Source: Patiria miniata
Lineage: Eukaryota; Echinodermata; Asteroidea; Valvatida; Asterinidae
NCBI RefSeq assembly: GCF_015706575.1
Contig: NW_024037063.1
Coordinates: 8,494,927-8,558,926, forward strand
Direction of reading: 5' to 3'
DNA length: 64,000 nucleotides
Notes under the pieces: model-generated
What the model was told of the DNA's origin: nothing
Seen by the model: the letters and a program-made list of their open reading frames with translations, nothing else
Databases searched by the model: none
Position numbers and translations under genes: made by a program
Shown: one piece after another, positions 1 through 12,487 of the stretch
Layout: every line of letters starts with the position of its first letter
How positions within the stretch are numbered: position 1 is the first letter of the stretch

Positions 1-1736
1 TATCATATAGTAATTGTTTTGACGCGTGCACCTTGGAAATTATGTGATTTGGAGTTTAATCTCCAACCTATCTACGGGATTGATGGTTTATGAAATTGTG
101 ACATTCAGCTGGGGAAGCTCCTTGCTCCTTGATTGGACTGTTGGGTTGGGGGATCCCCAATCACGCAGGCCTACGTGCGTGTACAAACACATGGGTCGCC
201 GCGTGACTTAACCAAATTAAATATTTACAAGATTTGCGGCTCTGTTTAAACCTAGCCTATATAAGCTGGTTTTATGAATCAATATTTTCACCGATTGAAT
301 AGAGTGGCATGCTATAAGCCAAGGAACAAAATGCCTCATTAGGAGAACATTCTCAGTCAATAATACCGAATGTGCAGCGCGGCTAGCCATGAAGGGCAGG
401 CGCTTGATTCTACGCGGCAGACACCAACAAAGAGCGGCCTTGAGTCTGTTGAGTCAATAATATACCATTGTCGTGTTTATTTGTCATATATTATAGTCCC
501 ATATTCTGTCAACCAAAAAAGAGCCATGTACCTCTAACAAGCATAGCCAGAATTCGTACTTCCCACCACCTGCCAAATACACAGTGAAAAACCTAAACGA
601 TGCATGGTGGTTCTGCTCACAGCGTTGGGTGCACGTACAGCATCAGATGTCGAAATATAATCGCGCAGTGGTACTGGTATATTATAGGCCTATTTGACGA
701 TCATAAAGCTTTTGTTGGTCCGCAGTATATATGTTAAAAGTACGTTGTATGCAAATACAGAGCATGGATAATTTGCACAGAAGTTTGTGGAGGTAACGAA
801 TGTCTAATCAACTGTTAGTTTAAGCTTAGTCATGATGCGAAGTTGCTCATCTTTTTGGACCGACATATTTTAACTTATCTGATATCTTGATTGTAGAGGT
901 TGTGTCGTAAATAGCCGTATCTAAATGCGAGAGTTCATTACAAGTCCATCACAAGTCCCCCAGTCTCAAATTAAGTCACAAGATGATGATGAACTGCTGC
1001 AAAAGTATTCCTTAATTGTTGATCCCCTGAACATTGTGAAAGAACGTGTGTTTTAGTTGTGGCCAGGCTTCTGATGGACTTGCGATGGACTGACTATCAC
1101 TGCATTTTGCAACACGATTTTGCACAGACGTGCCTGCACGTAGTTCTAAATTATCAGGGTCAAATTTATCGCCTAAAAAAATACAAGACGATGTTTGAAA
1201 TTACCCACACACTTGTTTTATTTGTACGAACTTGAATACTACAGCCTATTATCTGTCACACATGCCATTTTTAATGTCTCAAGAGCACCTGACGGAAATG
1301 ACGAAGTCCCCCTTCCTGTCATGTCATTTCGAAGACATCATCCTTCTTAGTTCTCCCCATAAGACGCTTGTCATTCAGTGATGGCTTGGGCAAAAGATGT
1401 CATGTTATAGTCTTCCCTCTAGAACCACATGAATCATGGACAGCATTACCCATGACCTCGGCGACAGACCCACTCAAAAATCACATATAATAAAATATAT
1501 AAAATATCAACGTCAGTATCAAATACGCTCATGTGCTTTGAGCTGAATCGACAATCGACACAATATTTTATTTTTGGTAATGAAACCAAGGACTCCTCTT
1601 GAGTGCACTATAGGAACTGTAGCTCGCAAACCTGGAAAACTGATTTGAAAAGATAAGACAATAAACAAAAATGTTCAGTTTTAGAGGTGGGAGGAAACAC
1701 CAGAAGATAATAAATTGAGAGGGAAAACCCACGGCA

Positions 1737-2120
1737 TCAGGTATAAGCACCGGAAACAAAATCAACATGTTGACCTGGGCGGCAGTCAAATCTTTGCTGG
1801 GAGAGGTCCTCTGCACCAACCTGACTCCCCAATAAATCAAAAAGTTTAGCTTCGTTGAAAAGGGATAAAGTATAACCAGGTCTAAGTTCTTTTTTTTGTT
1901 GGAACCACCAGTCGCGGATGAACGGTGGTGGAGCTGGCTCGGGCGTTAGGGGTCTATACCCACCCATGGGCCGCAGAAATAGGAACCCTTCCGCCCCTGA
2001 TCGGACTGGCATCTGATGAGAGCCGATCGTATATAAGGATGGAATCAGTCCTTGAAGACGAAAGAGTCTGAATAGTTTGAGTCTTTTTAGAAAACACGCT
2101 TGTGAATCGCTACAGACCAT
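1737..2120 (-). CDS. Unrecognised 127-codon open frame, doubtful gene
   Basis: This minus-strand frame of 127 codons starts just inside a poly-T tract, which is poly-A on the coding strand. It is proline- and arginine-rich in the middle (RPMGGYRPLTPEPAPPPF) and has no domain that I recognise. No splice sites, paralogue or neighbouring gene supports it. Its length is only moderately above what chance would give in this window. It may be a fragment of a transposable element or no gene at all. Confidence 0.12.
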   Translation of the reverse strand: MVCSDSQACFLKRLKLFRLFRLQGLIPSLYTIGSHQMPVRSGAEGFLFLRPMGGYRPLTPEPAPPPFIRDWWFQQKKELRPGYTLSLFNEAKLFDLLGSQVGAEDLSQQRFDCRPGQHVDFVSGAYT

Positions 2121-4054
2121 TGTGCAGACTATACACCTTTTTTTTTTTTTTAGTAAAAGCGAATTGAAAATTGAAACATGACATTACTTGTTGGTAAAAA
2201 AACAGGAGAAACTCCACCATAATTTTGTCCAGTTAGGGAACCTAGCACTCGCCATACGGGCCGGGTTTCCTACTCATATTCCGTCAGCTACTGAAAAATC
2301 TGTGTGGCCAGAATTGAATTGAAAGGGCCAATTCATGGTGTCTAAATCTCCGTTAACTCTTAATCTGATTTAAGTGAAAAATCAATCCATCAGTTGAAAA
2401 CATCCGGAATAAACTGAGACAGTTCCTTTATTCCATCGAGTGGGGATGGGGTGGGATCGGGAATTGGAGATTTGTTTTTTCATTTTCCGAAAGCGTGATC
2501 TTCATGGGTTTGAGAGAATGCGGTAGGAAGGTGTTTCGTACATGCCAAGTTAACAGTTTTATGGAATTTCACATGAAGCTTTATTAGTCACTTGTTGGGG
2601 AAAAAGTATAGGCCTAGGTCATTAACCTTTTAGTCGCAGTAAACCTTTACGACTCGTAGGGCTTTGCCAAAAAAAGACAATGGTTTCTGTATCTGTGTGT
2701 TATTTCTGCTTGGAGTCACAGAGGAGATTTGTCGATTATTGCTTACATGTCAGACATTTAATCCACACCGCTTTGAGAGATCCTTTACATGTCGTCTGTC
2801 GACGATACTCCCATCCGATTACAGAGACCAGTGTCAGTGACAAGCCAGGCGCGATGAGGAGCGATTTTTTCTGACTTTTTGTCCAGCTCTTCAGCTGTAT
2901 GAGGCATATCACTTGGTAGAGCTTTGCTGTCCGGTCTTAAGTTACGTAGTTGCTGATGAAATTTCGAGTAAAAAAATTGTCTTGAGCCACTCAACAGTGA
3001 GAATTAATTGTGGAACGCTAGACTTCAATGTGGCTTTTTTTTTTAACTAATCAAAGTTGCACGGTAAATTTGTTGGGAGTGGTCATTTGTTCCATAATAT
3101 ATACCGGTATAGAATGTAACTGTTAACCACTATCGAGTTACTCAGGGACGTGTGGACCACCTTCGTATAGCATCTCATATTTCTGTGTGTGTGACCTTGT
3201 TTGTAGAATTGCAACAACAATAACTGAACCCTCGTTACGAAAAATTATGAGCCAGGCAAGGGAAAAAATGCTGCTTTGTTGTATGCTCGACATGGTCATG
3301 AATGATGTTTGATGGTGCGTGCAAACAAGTGCGATGTGCGGCACTGTACAGTGTGTAAAACATGACGATGGAAACTTGGAAAATGGTATCGGTACCGTTC
3401 TACACTAGGCCTGGCGGTGATTGCCCAAACTCCAGTTTCGCAAGGCCTTATTTGCATATATGCAAGCGATTGAAAGTGTTTAGATTTTTAAAACAACAAT
3501 GGTCAGTAGTTTTCTCAAAACGTCCAGTGTTTTTAGCTTGCCTTGTTTTGCCCTCATGCCATATAGTCATGGTGCAAACCTGGGCTCTGGATTCGATCAA
3601 ACGGTGACAAAATAAGCTGCTTTTCCTCGCAATATCTGGAATGGACAGAGGGCCATTAACTAATTGCACTAACTATCTTAGTTCCAATAATGGTCATCTG
3701 TATTCAGGATTACTGTGTCACGTCACCTATAATATAAGACAAGAACCCATGACTCTTACAGCTCGTAGCACGATTACTGTGGGATTGTTGCACATAATTT
3801 CAGTTTCGAAATGTCGTCATTCAAGAGTTATTGTGAAACCACCATTTTAGGCAAAGTTGGATTAGGATAATGGGAGTTCAGAGTTCTAAAGTTGTGTTTA
3901 TCGCAGGCAGTGACGGCCTGGGCAGCACGTCGGTTCTCAAGGTCATTTTCAGTCATTTTTCACTTTTAAAGAGGGCAGTTTTCAATCTCATCGCGAAAGT
4001 GAAAGTTTTTATTTTATATTAGATATTAGAATTTGTTGGATGTGAATTGATTTA

Positions 4055-4072
4055 TTGATTGATTGATTGATT
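4055..4072. repeat. GATT microsatellite
   Basis: Tandem GATT units, about four and a half copies, preceded by related TTGATTTATTG sequence. Confidence 0.8.
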
Positions 4073-7000
4073 AGAAATCTAACAGTTAGGTTACAGTTGA
4101 TGAGAGACGACTTGGGCTACCGTAGGCCTTGTATATATCCCGTACCAGTTGTTGTCTGGTATGCACATTTGCTATGAAATTATTAAGAATTAAAAAAAAC
4201 GCCAACGCATGGGAAATGTTCACAGCAGTTGAGGTAGTTCACATCATGCATATACAGCAAGCTGCCCTTCTGTTTACCACTCAGTGTTACTGGGTTTCAC
4301 ACTGTGTTCAATCATCCCCAATAAAAGCAAGTCTGTTGTAAACTTTGGTAGCATTACAAAAAAACTGTGATACAGCTTTGGGATCAGTGATCCTCACCTC
4401 GCAATGAACTTGCCCACGTTTACACTGCGCCGTCATGCGGGGAGATTGTTGCTAAATCTCCCGGGGAACATTGTCATACAGACCATGCACGCTCAACTGT
4501 TTTTCCCCCTGTTGCAGCTTGTCTCGACGGGAATATTGTGGAAATTGACATCGGCTTAACCCTTGCACATTACAATCAAAATTCTGGATAGCTCACGCAG
4601 CGTCGCGTAGATTCCATCCTTTGAAAGATTTACTCCCGTCTTGTTAGTGTCAAACTATAGACGCAGCTGACACTTTTGAGTAGAATTTCTTTTGGGCGAC
4701 AGTGAAAGGAAATGATTCGGAAGACAGCAATTTATTTCACATGTAGGCCTACAGATATTTGAGCAATAGCCAAAAGGCACCGTTCTCATATCTGGTTGCA
4801 TCTGGTAGGAAATACATGTATATTTGAAATACATGTAAATACATGTTAACGACTTTATTTTTTTTTTACCACCTTCTAGAAAGTATCGTAGAATATATTA
4901 AGCTGCCTTTCATTTACGGTAATCCTACTGCAGCTGTGTCCTCAGTTAGTTGGAGTTAGCGTTATAAAGTCAACATATTTGTGGTTTAGGGTAACCAACA
5001 ACCTCAAAGTATCCCCCCTCCCCTCCGAGAGGATATATTTGCTTTGTGGTTTAACGCAATTCTAAAAGCTGCCGCGCTGTCACGCTCAGTTACTCATCAA
5101 ACTATCAAAGGACCATACAAAATGGTCTGGGCATGTAATACCTGTACAACGTTCACAGTACCCTTTTCTTTACTTTCAGGGGGGGGGGGGGGGTAACACA
5201 CTGAGTATACAGTGTTTATGTCGGTGAAGGGCAAAACCTATTATTGAATTTACATCATCCGATTCAAATTTCATCTTTTGAATAGTTTCACAATACCTGT
5301 CTAGATTTTGAACAAGTAACTTTGATGGAAATGCATAACGATTAATCATCTTTTTTTTTTACAAAATACCCAAAGACTTGTGTAAAATTCCCACAAATAC
5401 TGGTTCAAATATATTCCCGAGGCGGAAAAACGTTGATTGATATTGGGGACTAGAGGTTATTTTTTATACAATATTTGCAGTGGATTCTGTTGTCAATTGA
5501 CGGCGGCTTCTGATTTTTTTTTTTTTTTTACAAAGGTAAGGCCCACTCCTTTTCAGTAGCACTGACAGCAGTTGCTACTAGTACTAATACATTTGGAGCT
5601 GTGCCCGGGTAGGCCTAAACGTATAGGATGCGGAGAATAAGAACTAAAGATCAGCATAGAAAATAGAGATTGAATAAGGAGATACACCATATATGCCAGT
5701 TGCATGGTGACTGACTGAATCAGTCACAAAGGCAACAAAAATATCCATTCTCAGTAAGTAATCCGATTGCTTTTGGTTGCTTAGTTGGGAAGTATATGGA
5801 CTTTTTAAAAGCAGAAAAGACAGTTTTTTTAGATCGCTGTATTAAACCGCGGAGAATACAAGCTAAAATGTCTTTGAATCCTCATCACTATACAGCTAAC
5901 CAAGTTGTTAATATTTTCTCAAGCGAAGTACAATCAATCATTGCACGTTTTTCAGACTTCCGTGAGTTTCGCAGCTGCAAAATGATTTGTTTGGGAACAT
6001 TAAAAACCAGTCTTTCAGAGGTGTAACGGAATAAAAAATTAATGTGCTTCAATTGGCCACGCCTACACAACTAAGTGCCGCATATGTTGCTGCTCTGTGT
6101 TTTTCTGGGCGCATTTATAGTCTTAGCTACAAAAGCCTCCAAGCTCTGCGATTGTTGTTGTTGTGTTTTTTTTAGAAATGTCTGCGCAATGCGATGGATG
6201 AAGCTAATGTTTTCAGTCGCTCCATAAATTATATCAAAGCGTTTGTGGCGACATACAATTTCTTCAAGTATGCAAGTTCAGAACACCGGCCGACAATAAT
6301 GGCACGTAGCCGCCATAATCCTCGTATAATCGAAGGCCGTTCATTGGAACTTGCACCGGAAAATCAATAAATAATAGTGAACCAGATTTTCCGGAGAGTT
6401 TTAAATACGAAATAACTGATATTGGGGATGGGGTAGTCACGTACCTGAGACGGATAATGTTTTTGGCGGGAACACATCCTCCACAGATTTGCCTAGAATT
6501 TTAATTGAGTGTAGGATAACTTCTCATGATGTCATACCAACAAAATAGCATTTGTTTTTCTCAAATCCGGTCCAGCATTTTCACCTACAGCCTACGGCTT
6601 TTATATCATAATACGTTTGAAATGAAAGTAATACAAGCAGTGGTTTATAGCTTATGAATACATTTTACATGGAATCCCCAAAGCTTAATGATTCAATTGT
6701 TTTCACACATGCAAAAGAGTGGAACATTAAAAAAGGGTTTTTTTTGGACAAGGACTCAGCCAAGTGAAGCATGACTTTGTACACCATCATTCCTAGTATT
6801 TGTAAACTACGACCCATGGCCAATATTAGGAGTTGTCCCTGTGAGATTTGAACCGAGGTCATGAGACAAGTTTCATACTTGAAATTCCTGTAAGTGATCC
6901 ATTATTTCCGTTGTTTCACGTGAGCTTGCTTGTGTCTTGAGATGGAAGCCATATACTAAGAAATGTCCGAATGCAGTCAAGATAAATGATGGTTTCTGTA

Positions 7001-7329
7001 AGGACATCTGAAACGTCTTATAGCTTTAGGGCGAAAGGTGCACAAATAAACAAAATATAATTCAGGCTGAAAATATGTTTGGTTTCGGGCACTTTGGGTA
7101 AAAATACCTCAACCACCAGGGGGGAATCAAGCTGCGTTTTCACACAAACACTACCGTAGAGCTAAATTTGATATGTGCATCTGAATTCTTGATGTATTTG
7201 TGCGGGGTGCTAACGAAGGCCAGGTCAGGCGCGCGGGATGTAATTCATAAAGGGAAACAATTCTGTTCAACCGATCACTTTCATGAAGCATTTTCAGGTT
7301 TGTGGCTGTGACGCTATAGGGATGCACCC

Positions 7330-7785
7330 CTGTATTCGAATTCCCATAGACACCATTGCTAAACGCCCATACTTCAAAATTAAAAAACAAAACAACTCAG
7401 AATTCTCACAGGTATTAGCTGCAAAGAAAAATGATGATCGACATGTCATCTTTCATTTTCTTCTCATTTTTTCGTGGGTTGAACATTGACGTTTCGAGAA
7501 ATTTTCACCCAAAGAAGACGACCCCTATTTTCCCATAAGCGGAAAAGTAGCCATCTTGAAAACGATCACTCCACAACATGGCAAAATAACGCTACTTTCG
7601 AGTCCAATTGCATTCAAAATACTCAGAATTGGAAGCCCCAAGCCCGGGCTAGAGGTTCATTGCCATATATCTTCATTTCCCCAATTTTATGGCTCTCAGA
7701 ACTCTCTAATATAGAATATATTTGAGGATATAACTTTGATTCATGAGCTCGGCAGATGGGTTTTGGCCTATACAGGTGTGTGAAC
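7330..7785 (-). repeat. Dispersed repeat A, copy 1
   Basis: About 450 bp that match, in reverse orientation, the stretch at 49629-50085. The two share a continuous series of colinear blocks, for example ATGATGATC..ACATGTCATCTTT, GTGGGTTGA.CATTGAC, CCAAGCCC and CAATTTTAT. No coding capacity or terminal inverted repeat is apparent. It is probably a non-autonomous mobile element or a piece of a LINE untranslated region. Confidence 0.7.
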
Positions 7786-8672
7786 CCATAGCAGACTTAG
7801 ATTATGGCGGTTGTTTCTCATTGTCTTTGTTTCTAATCATTGGCATATACGTGATGCGTGACATTGACAGGCAGGGGTCCAGACCGAACATCAATACCCC
7901 TGACACTGTTTGGATAAATTCTGGGTGGTATCTAGAACCACACGTCCCATGTTCAAGGGTCGTGTTGGGACCTTATCCCGATTAAAGTTAAGCCTGATGG
8001 TTGTAAAAATGTTGATATTTCAAGTAAACGTTCAGCAGCCGGCAGTATGCGTGATGTGATGCTATGTTGTGACACCCATTACATGTTGGTCCCAAGGACT
8101 GGGAAAAACTGCGTCTGTCAATTTAATGCTTATCGATTAGTGCTTATCATTCCATGATTGCCCATTGTGAAAAATTCATTGAATCACCTATTTCACGAGA
8201 TCAATCAATCTTTCTTATTTTAACTTAGAAGTCTTGTTAAAGCTTCTAAACGTTGCACTACTTCAAATAATGCGGTGTGTCATCACCAACAGAGGGCGGT
8301 GTTCATTAATAGCAATTTCGGGCAGACAACAATTCCCTGATGCATTTCAAGGTCCGGTTAAAAAAGAGCGTCGGAAAGCGCCTGCTAGGCCTAAGTGTTT
8401 CAAAGCTTGGCAAACAGAATTAAAAACTGTCACATTAAAAGTTCTGTATTCAAATGGTCAGAATATTTGGGAGTTTACATTTGTTTAAGTCCGTCATATT
8501 ATAGTAGACTCTATTTTAAAAGAAATTGAGATGATTGAGATCCATAGATAGCGTTATCGCAAATCAAATTTTTAACCATATTTTGAAACTGTTATTCCTA
8601 AAAGGTACCTCAATTTTCCGTTCTTTTTTGTAAGTAAAATTCAAACGTATGAAATATGGTAACACTCCATAG

Positions 8673-9023
8673 GGCGACTAAGGCTCGTCGATGGCACCAC
8701 TGATATGGAGGGCGTGGTCGAAACCTTCATCTATGATGAATGGAGGATGGTGTGTGGTCAAAACTGGACAAAGGAGGCTGCGCACATGGTATGCCGACAG
8801 CTTGGACATATCGGCGGGGCGGTGGAAGCGCGAACCCAACCCACACCCGAGGCTTTGCTTTCAGAGCCGGTCCTTGTGGATCTGGTGGCTTGCGTTGGGA
8901 GAGAAGGGGAGAATACGGAGTGCGATGACTACGTGTCGTCCGGAGATGACTGGTGTAACCCGTTCGAGGTTGCCTGGGTCAGATGCGCCTCTGAAACCAC
9001 TGAGCTCTTCCCATTGAAGCAAG
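8673..9023 (+). CDS. SRCR-domain exon of a mosaic extracellular protein
   Basis: A phase-1 exon encoding one scavenger receptor cysteine-rich domain. It opens with GRLRLVDG and continues through EGVVETF, EWRMVCGQNW, AAHMVCRQLGHIGG, LVDLVACVGREGENTECDDY, WCNPF and VAWVRCAS. Six cysteines sit where group A SRCR domains have them. The usual glycine-rich segment after CRQLG is replaced by a longer acidic and proline-containing stretch. The acceptor is the CATAG ending at 8672, with a weak pyrimidine tract. The donor is AAG/GTGATC after 9023. Both ends are phase 1, so the exon is symmetrical and can be spliced to the FN3 exons downstream. SRCR domains bind ligands outside the cell. Membership in the same transcript as the FN3 and protease exons is an inference from strand, order and phase. 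Confidence 0.8.
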
Positions 9024-11113
9024 GTGATCATGCATCCGAGAAGCTGTATGCTGGCATGATGCATGATTTAGCATCCATGTTAAATTCTTTTATTTTGCTT
9101 ATTAACAAAAGCTTTGCCGTGGTCTACTTCCACGCACGTGTGTATAATATGACATAGCTGCAGCTGTATCAAAAATAAACACCTTGCTCGTCTCCAAGGG
9201 GGACCGCTAACCTTTCGACTTTGAAACACGCTTTGAAACACAGTAGCGGAATAGTGCAGATGTGCATGTAAAACTAGAACTTTATGGCAGGCCGTCAAAA
9301 CATGGACATTATTCAACATGATATATGGCCAAAGCGGCCCGCCAAAGTGTAATAACTTAGCTCTGGAGCTACATTATCAACTCAGTTATTAATTGACTCC
9401 ATGGTTAGATCATGGATGAATGCTGCTTACATAGTGCTTTAGCCAAATATGTTTCCTTTTGATGCGCTCACTAATGCTAACCGAAGTGTCCAGTGCCGGT
9501 CACACCATACTTGTCCAAAGAGGCCCTGGACGCTCAGAAAGTTTGAAACGATTGTATTAAGAAGTTGTCATAATCAACAATCTTTTCGTTTGGACAGACC
9601 AGACACAGTTCATGGCCTTTTTGAGCGATTCTCTGAAGCTCAAGTTGTTCAGAAGGGCTCTTTAATTCTGCATTGCTGATTGGATGGATGCTGAGTAAGA
9701 TACACAGGAATACGCAACATTCAAGGGCACATAATGCAGCAGGCGGAGGGAAAGTAGCAGCTCAGACATACACAGTCTATCTGCTCTGATCTGAGATAGA
9801 CACTAGAAGGGAAGTTATTTTGGAAGTTCCCCGCTGTCCTGTGCATCTTAATATATCCCGGCTGCTCAACTGTAACTCACTACACACATTAAACTGATGA
9901 AGCTGCATAGTGAAGGATTAATCGGGAAGTTGGGATAATTCCAAGTTCATGGACCGTGTAGCCGTCACTTCTATTACGGGAAATTGCCATTATGTATCAT
10001 CACCACATTAAATACTTGATGTAGATAAGAGTAAATAACGATATGTAGCCTACACCTTGCTTGCTTTTTACTGCATGTTTAAGACACTCTCCTTAAACGG
10101 CATGCCCATATATTGTTGCATGAATAAAATTCTATTATTCTTCAGCTTGCCAATCCTGCTTGAAGTTTTTGTAAAATAATTATTGGACAATGGTAAACAC
10201 AACTTAAACGCTTTAAATACGAAAATGACTTCAAAACGGCACAACTGTGTCTCATTTTGTCACTGACACTAATTATTCATAATTGCTAATGAGACTTTGC
10301 CGTTGCTGCTCCAGGTCGTGGTATGTACAGAATGTCAGTACGAAATCTCTTTTGTTTATAATATAGCAGTAAACACCCAGATACTCTTTGAGGCAGTTGT
10401 TATACCAGTTTAATAGATGTTCCATAATCACACAGCGCTATTTTATAGATCACGCCATTTATCCATTGGTATTACTTTCTAACCAGCATTTATTTTATGT
10501 AATAATACCATAAAGGCTTGTCAAGGGCATAATGATGGATGAATGATGACGTGTGCTTCCCATACCGGCAGACAACTTGACCGGGTAGGGGCAGTATGAG
10601 GGACGGACCGCAAAGGAACTTAGCCTGGGCAGACTCATCGGGTGGGACACCCTTGCTAATAATATGAACTTTTGTCAGGGGTAACTCTGGAACTGACTTG
10701 ACTAGTGTGACTAATCATCTCCGCTTTATACGTGCCACGTAAGCTTACGCTCGCTGTGCTTTGGCTGTCCGAGTTGATCGATAGTCAGGCAAGCCTCACT
10801 CACGTTCATGTGCCAGTCTCTAGTGACGTTTACTTAAGAGTTGCAAACTTCCAACGGCCCAACTTCTTCATGAATTAAGTAACGTCACTCTAAGCTTATT
10901 TGCATAACCGAGCTGCTGTGTGTTTTGTCAATTGTTTCATTGACGCAGTGAAAGGCACCAACTTCAAAATGTTGATTCCAGGGTTTTCCCGAGTGCCCGA
11001 TGCGAGTGGCCCGGCGCAGCCATCTTGCTTGGAACGATCCGAGCTGATGCCTGGCCATAGCATGGACAAGCTCATCCCGTTCTTAGTTTACATCTACTGT
11101 GTTCGTTTTACAG
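9024..11113 (+). other. Presumed intron between the SRCR and first FN3 exons
   Basis: About 2.1 kb with no recognisable exon. The open frames here lack domains and the sequence is AT-rich. If the SRCR exon belongs to another transcript, a promoter for the FN3-protease gene would have to lie here, but I see no convincing one. Confidence 0.5.
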
Positions 11114-11455
11114 CTCTCAACATGGGCTCGGAGCAGGCGAGTGGAGTCAAGCCGATTGCTACCGATGTCAGCGATGGGAGCGTGACCCTCGATTGGTCGG
11201 ACTGGTACCGGGAGATTGACGGCGAGAGTCTCTTTCTCGTTCGCTTCATTATCAAGTATCGTATCGCCGATAACGATGCTACCATGCAGTACGAGATAGC
11301 GGCTGAACCCCGTAACTATGAGACTCGCCATACCGTTACTGGCTTGAAGGAGAGGACCAGGTACGAATTCATCGTAGAGGGAGTCAGGCTTGGACTAGAA
11401 GGTGAGGAGGTTGGGCCTACTACACAACCTCTGGTTGTCATCACGCCATGTGGGG
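11114..11455 (+). CDS. Fibronectin type III exon 1 of the mosaic serine protease gene
   Basis: One FN3 domain encoded by a single symmetrical phase-1 exon. The core marks are SVTLDW in the B strand, VRFIIKYRI in the C strand and RTRYEFIVEGV in the F strand, where the buried Tyr lies. The acceptor is TTTTACAG ending at 11113 and the donor is GGG/GTAAGT after 11455. The open frame runs further upstream, but a pyrimidine-rich acceptor and the shared phase make 11114 the better boundary. FN3 domains act as spacers or protein-binding modules in secreted and membrane proteins. The next exon is 0.7 kb downstream on the same strand and also carries an FN3 domain in the same phase. Confidence 0.85.
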
Positions 11456-12169
11456 GTAAGTTATAAGGCAAACTACTCGAAATGTTTAGCTACACAATTA
11501 AATGCTTCGTTAATGAGTGAACTATCTTTCTAATTTCTTATGGTCGCTATTTTGGCTGCCCCATAACCTGCATTAAAACGAACTTATACTTAAGAACGGC
11601 CAATTAAGTCAAACAGAAATCAGTGGTTGAGAAATGTTATGAAATTATTCCAGTGGCATTTTGAGAGTCACAGTATAGCCTAGATCTAGAATTGCCTTTG
11701 CCCCCTTAAAGTAGGAAAACCATTGTCACCCGGTGAGAAAAGTGCAGTGAAAAGTGACAATAAACAGACGCTGCATAGACATAGGTCTAATCCATTTTTC
11801 CGGCAGTGGAAAGGACTGCCCTCAGCATCTCCAAAAATCAGGACGCCGAAGGGTACAGGGCCAGACAAGCTAGTGCTACAATGCATGCTATGCACTCCAA
11901 GTTATTGAACAGTTTCCAAATCAACACAAAGGACGAATAAACGTTTTTATTTCACGTGTACTTATTTTCTTCGAGAAAACGACATTTTCAGGGAGAGGAA
12001 AAAAAGATTTAGTTTTGCAAAGTGTTTAAAGGAGCCCATATTTCATATCTGTTATCAATTACTCTATAGCATGCACTTTTCGTCGCGTTAAGGGCTCAAG
12101 CCAGAGGATGACAATAATCCCCTTTAAACTAGATAAGGAAATGACAGACTTCCTTTGGCAATCCCACAG

Positions 12170-12487
12170 CTCCGTCTCAGGTCAGCAATGCTGTCGTGTG
12201 GCCTCAGAACGGCACAGGGAAGGTGTTGAAGCTGTCCTGGGGACGCCCCGATGACCCAGACTGTTCCCCGAGCTCTTACATTGTCGAATTCAGGCAGCTG
12301 AGCCTGGGGCAGTGCGAGCGGGAAGCCCAGGTACTAGACAGCACCTCGTTGGCAGGCAGCACCGAGCTCACGCAGTTCACCATAGGCGGCCTGCAGCCAC
12401 ACTCAACCTACACGGTGTACGTCACGTCACGCAATCGGTACGGGATCAGCCAAGCGTGGCGACACAATGTCACCACTAACGAGGAAG
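12170..12487 (+). CDS. Fibronectin type III exon 2 of the mosaic serine protease gene
   Basis: The second FN3 domain. It starts APSQVSNAVVWPQNGTGK, then has KLSWGRP (B strand), SSYIVEFRQL (C strand) and STYTVYVTSRN (F strand with the core Tyr). The acceptor is CCCACAG ending at 12169. An AG at 12180 also exists but would break the phase, so 12170 is preferred. The donor is GAAG/GTAAGG after 12487. The exon is phase 1 at both ends and joins exon 1 (ending 11455) without a frameshift. Two extra cysteines (PDCSPSS and GQCERE) could form an intradomain disulphide, which is unusual for FN3. Confidence 0.85.

Larger units (their letters stand above)
1..8672. other. Gene-free AT-rich stretch upstream of the SRCR exon
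   Basis: I see no recognisable protein domain in this stretch. The few open frames are short and lack conserved motifs. It contains a poly-T tract at about 2138-2150, a GATT microsatellite at 4055-4072, a run of 15 G at 5179-5193, and one end of a dispersed repeat at 7330-7785. Short exons encoding the N-terminus of the downstream mosaic protease, including its signal peptide, could be hidden here, but none can be supported from the sequence alone. Confidence 0.5.

Noticed and set aside
12181..12487. Alternative start of FN3 exon 2 at the AG ending 12180
   Set aside because: It would enter in phase 0 and break the frame from FN3 exon 1; the AG at 12168-12169 keeps phase 1 and adds the expected Pro-Ser start.
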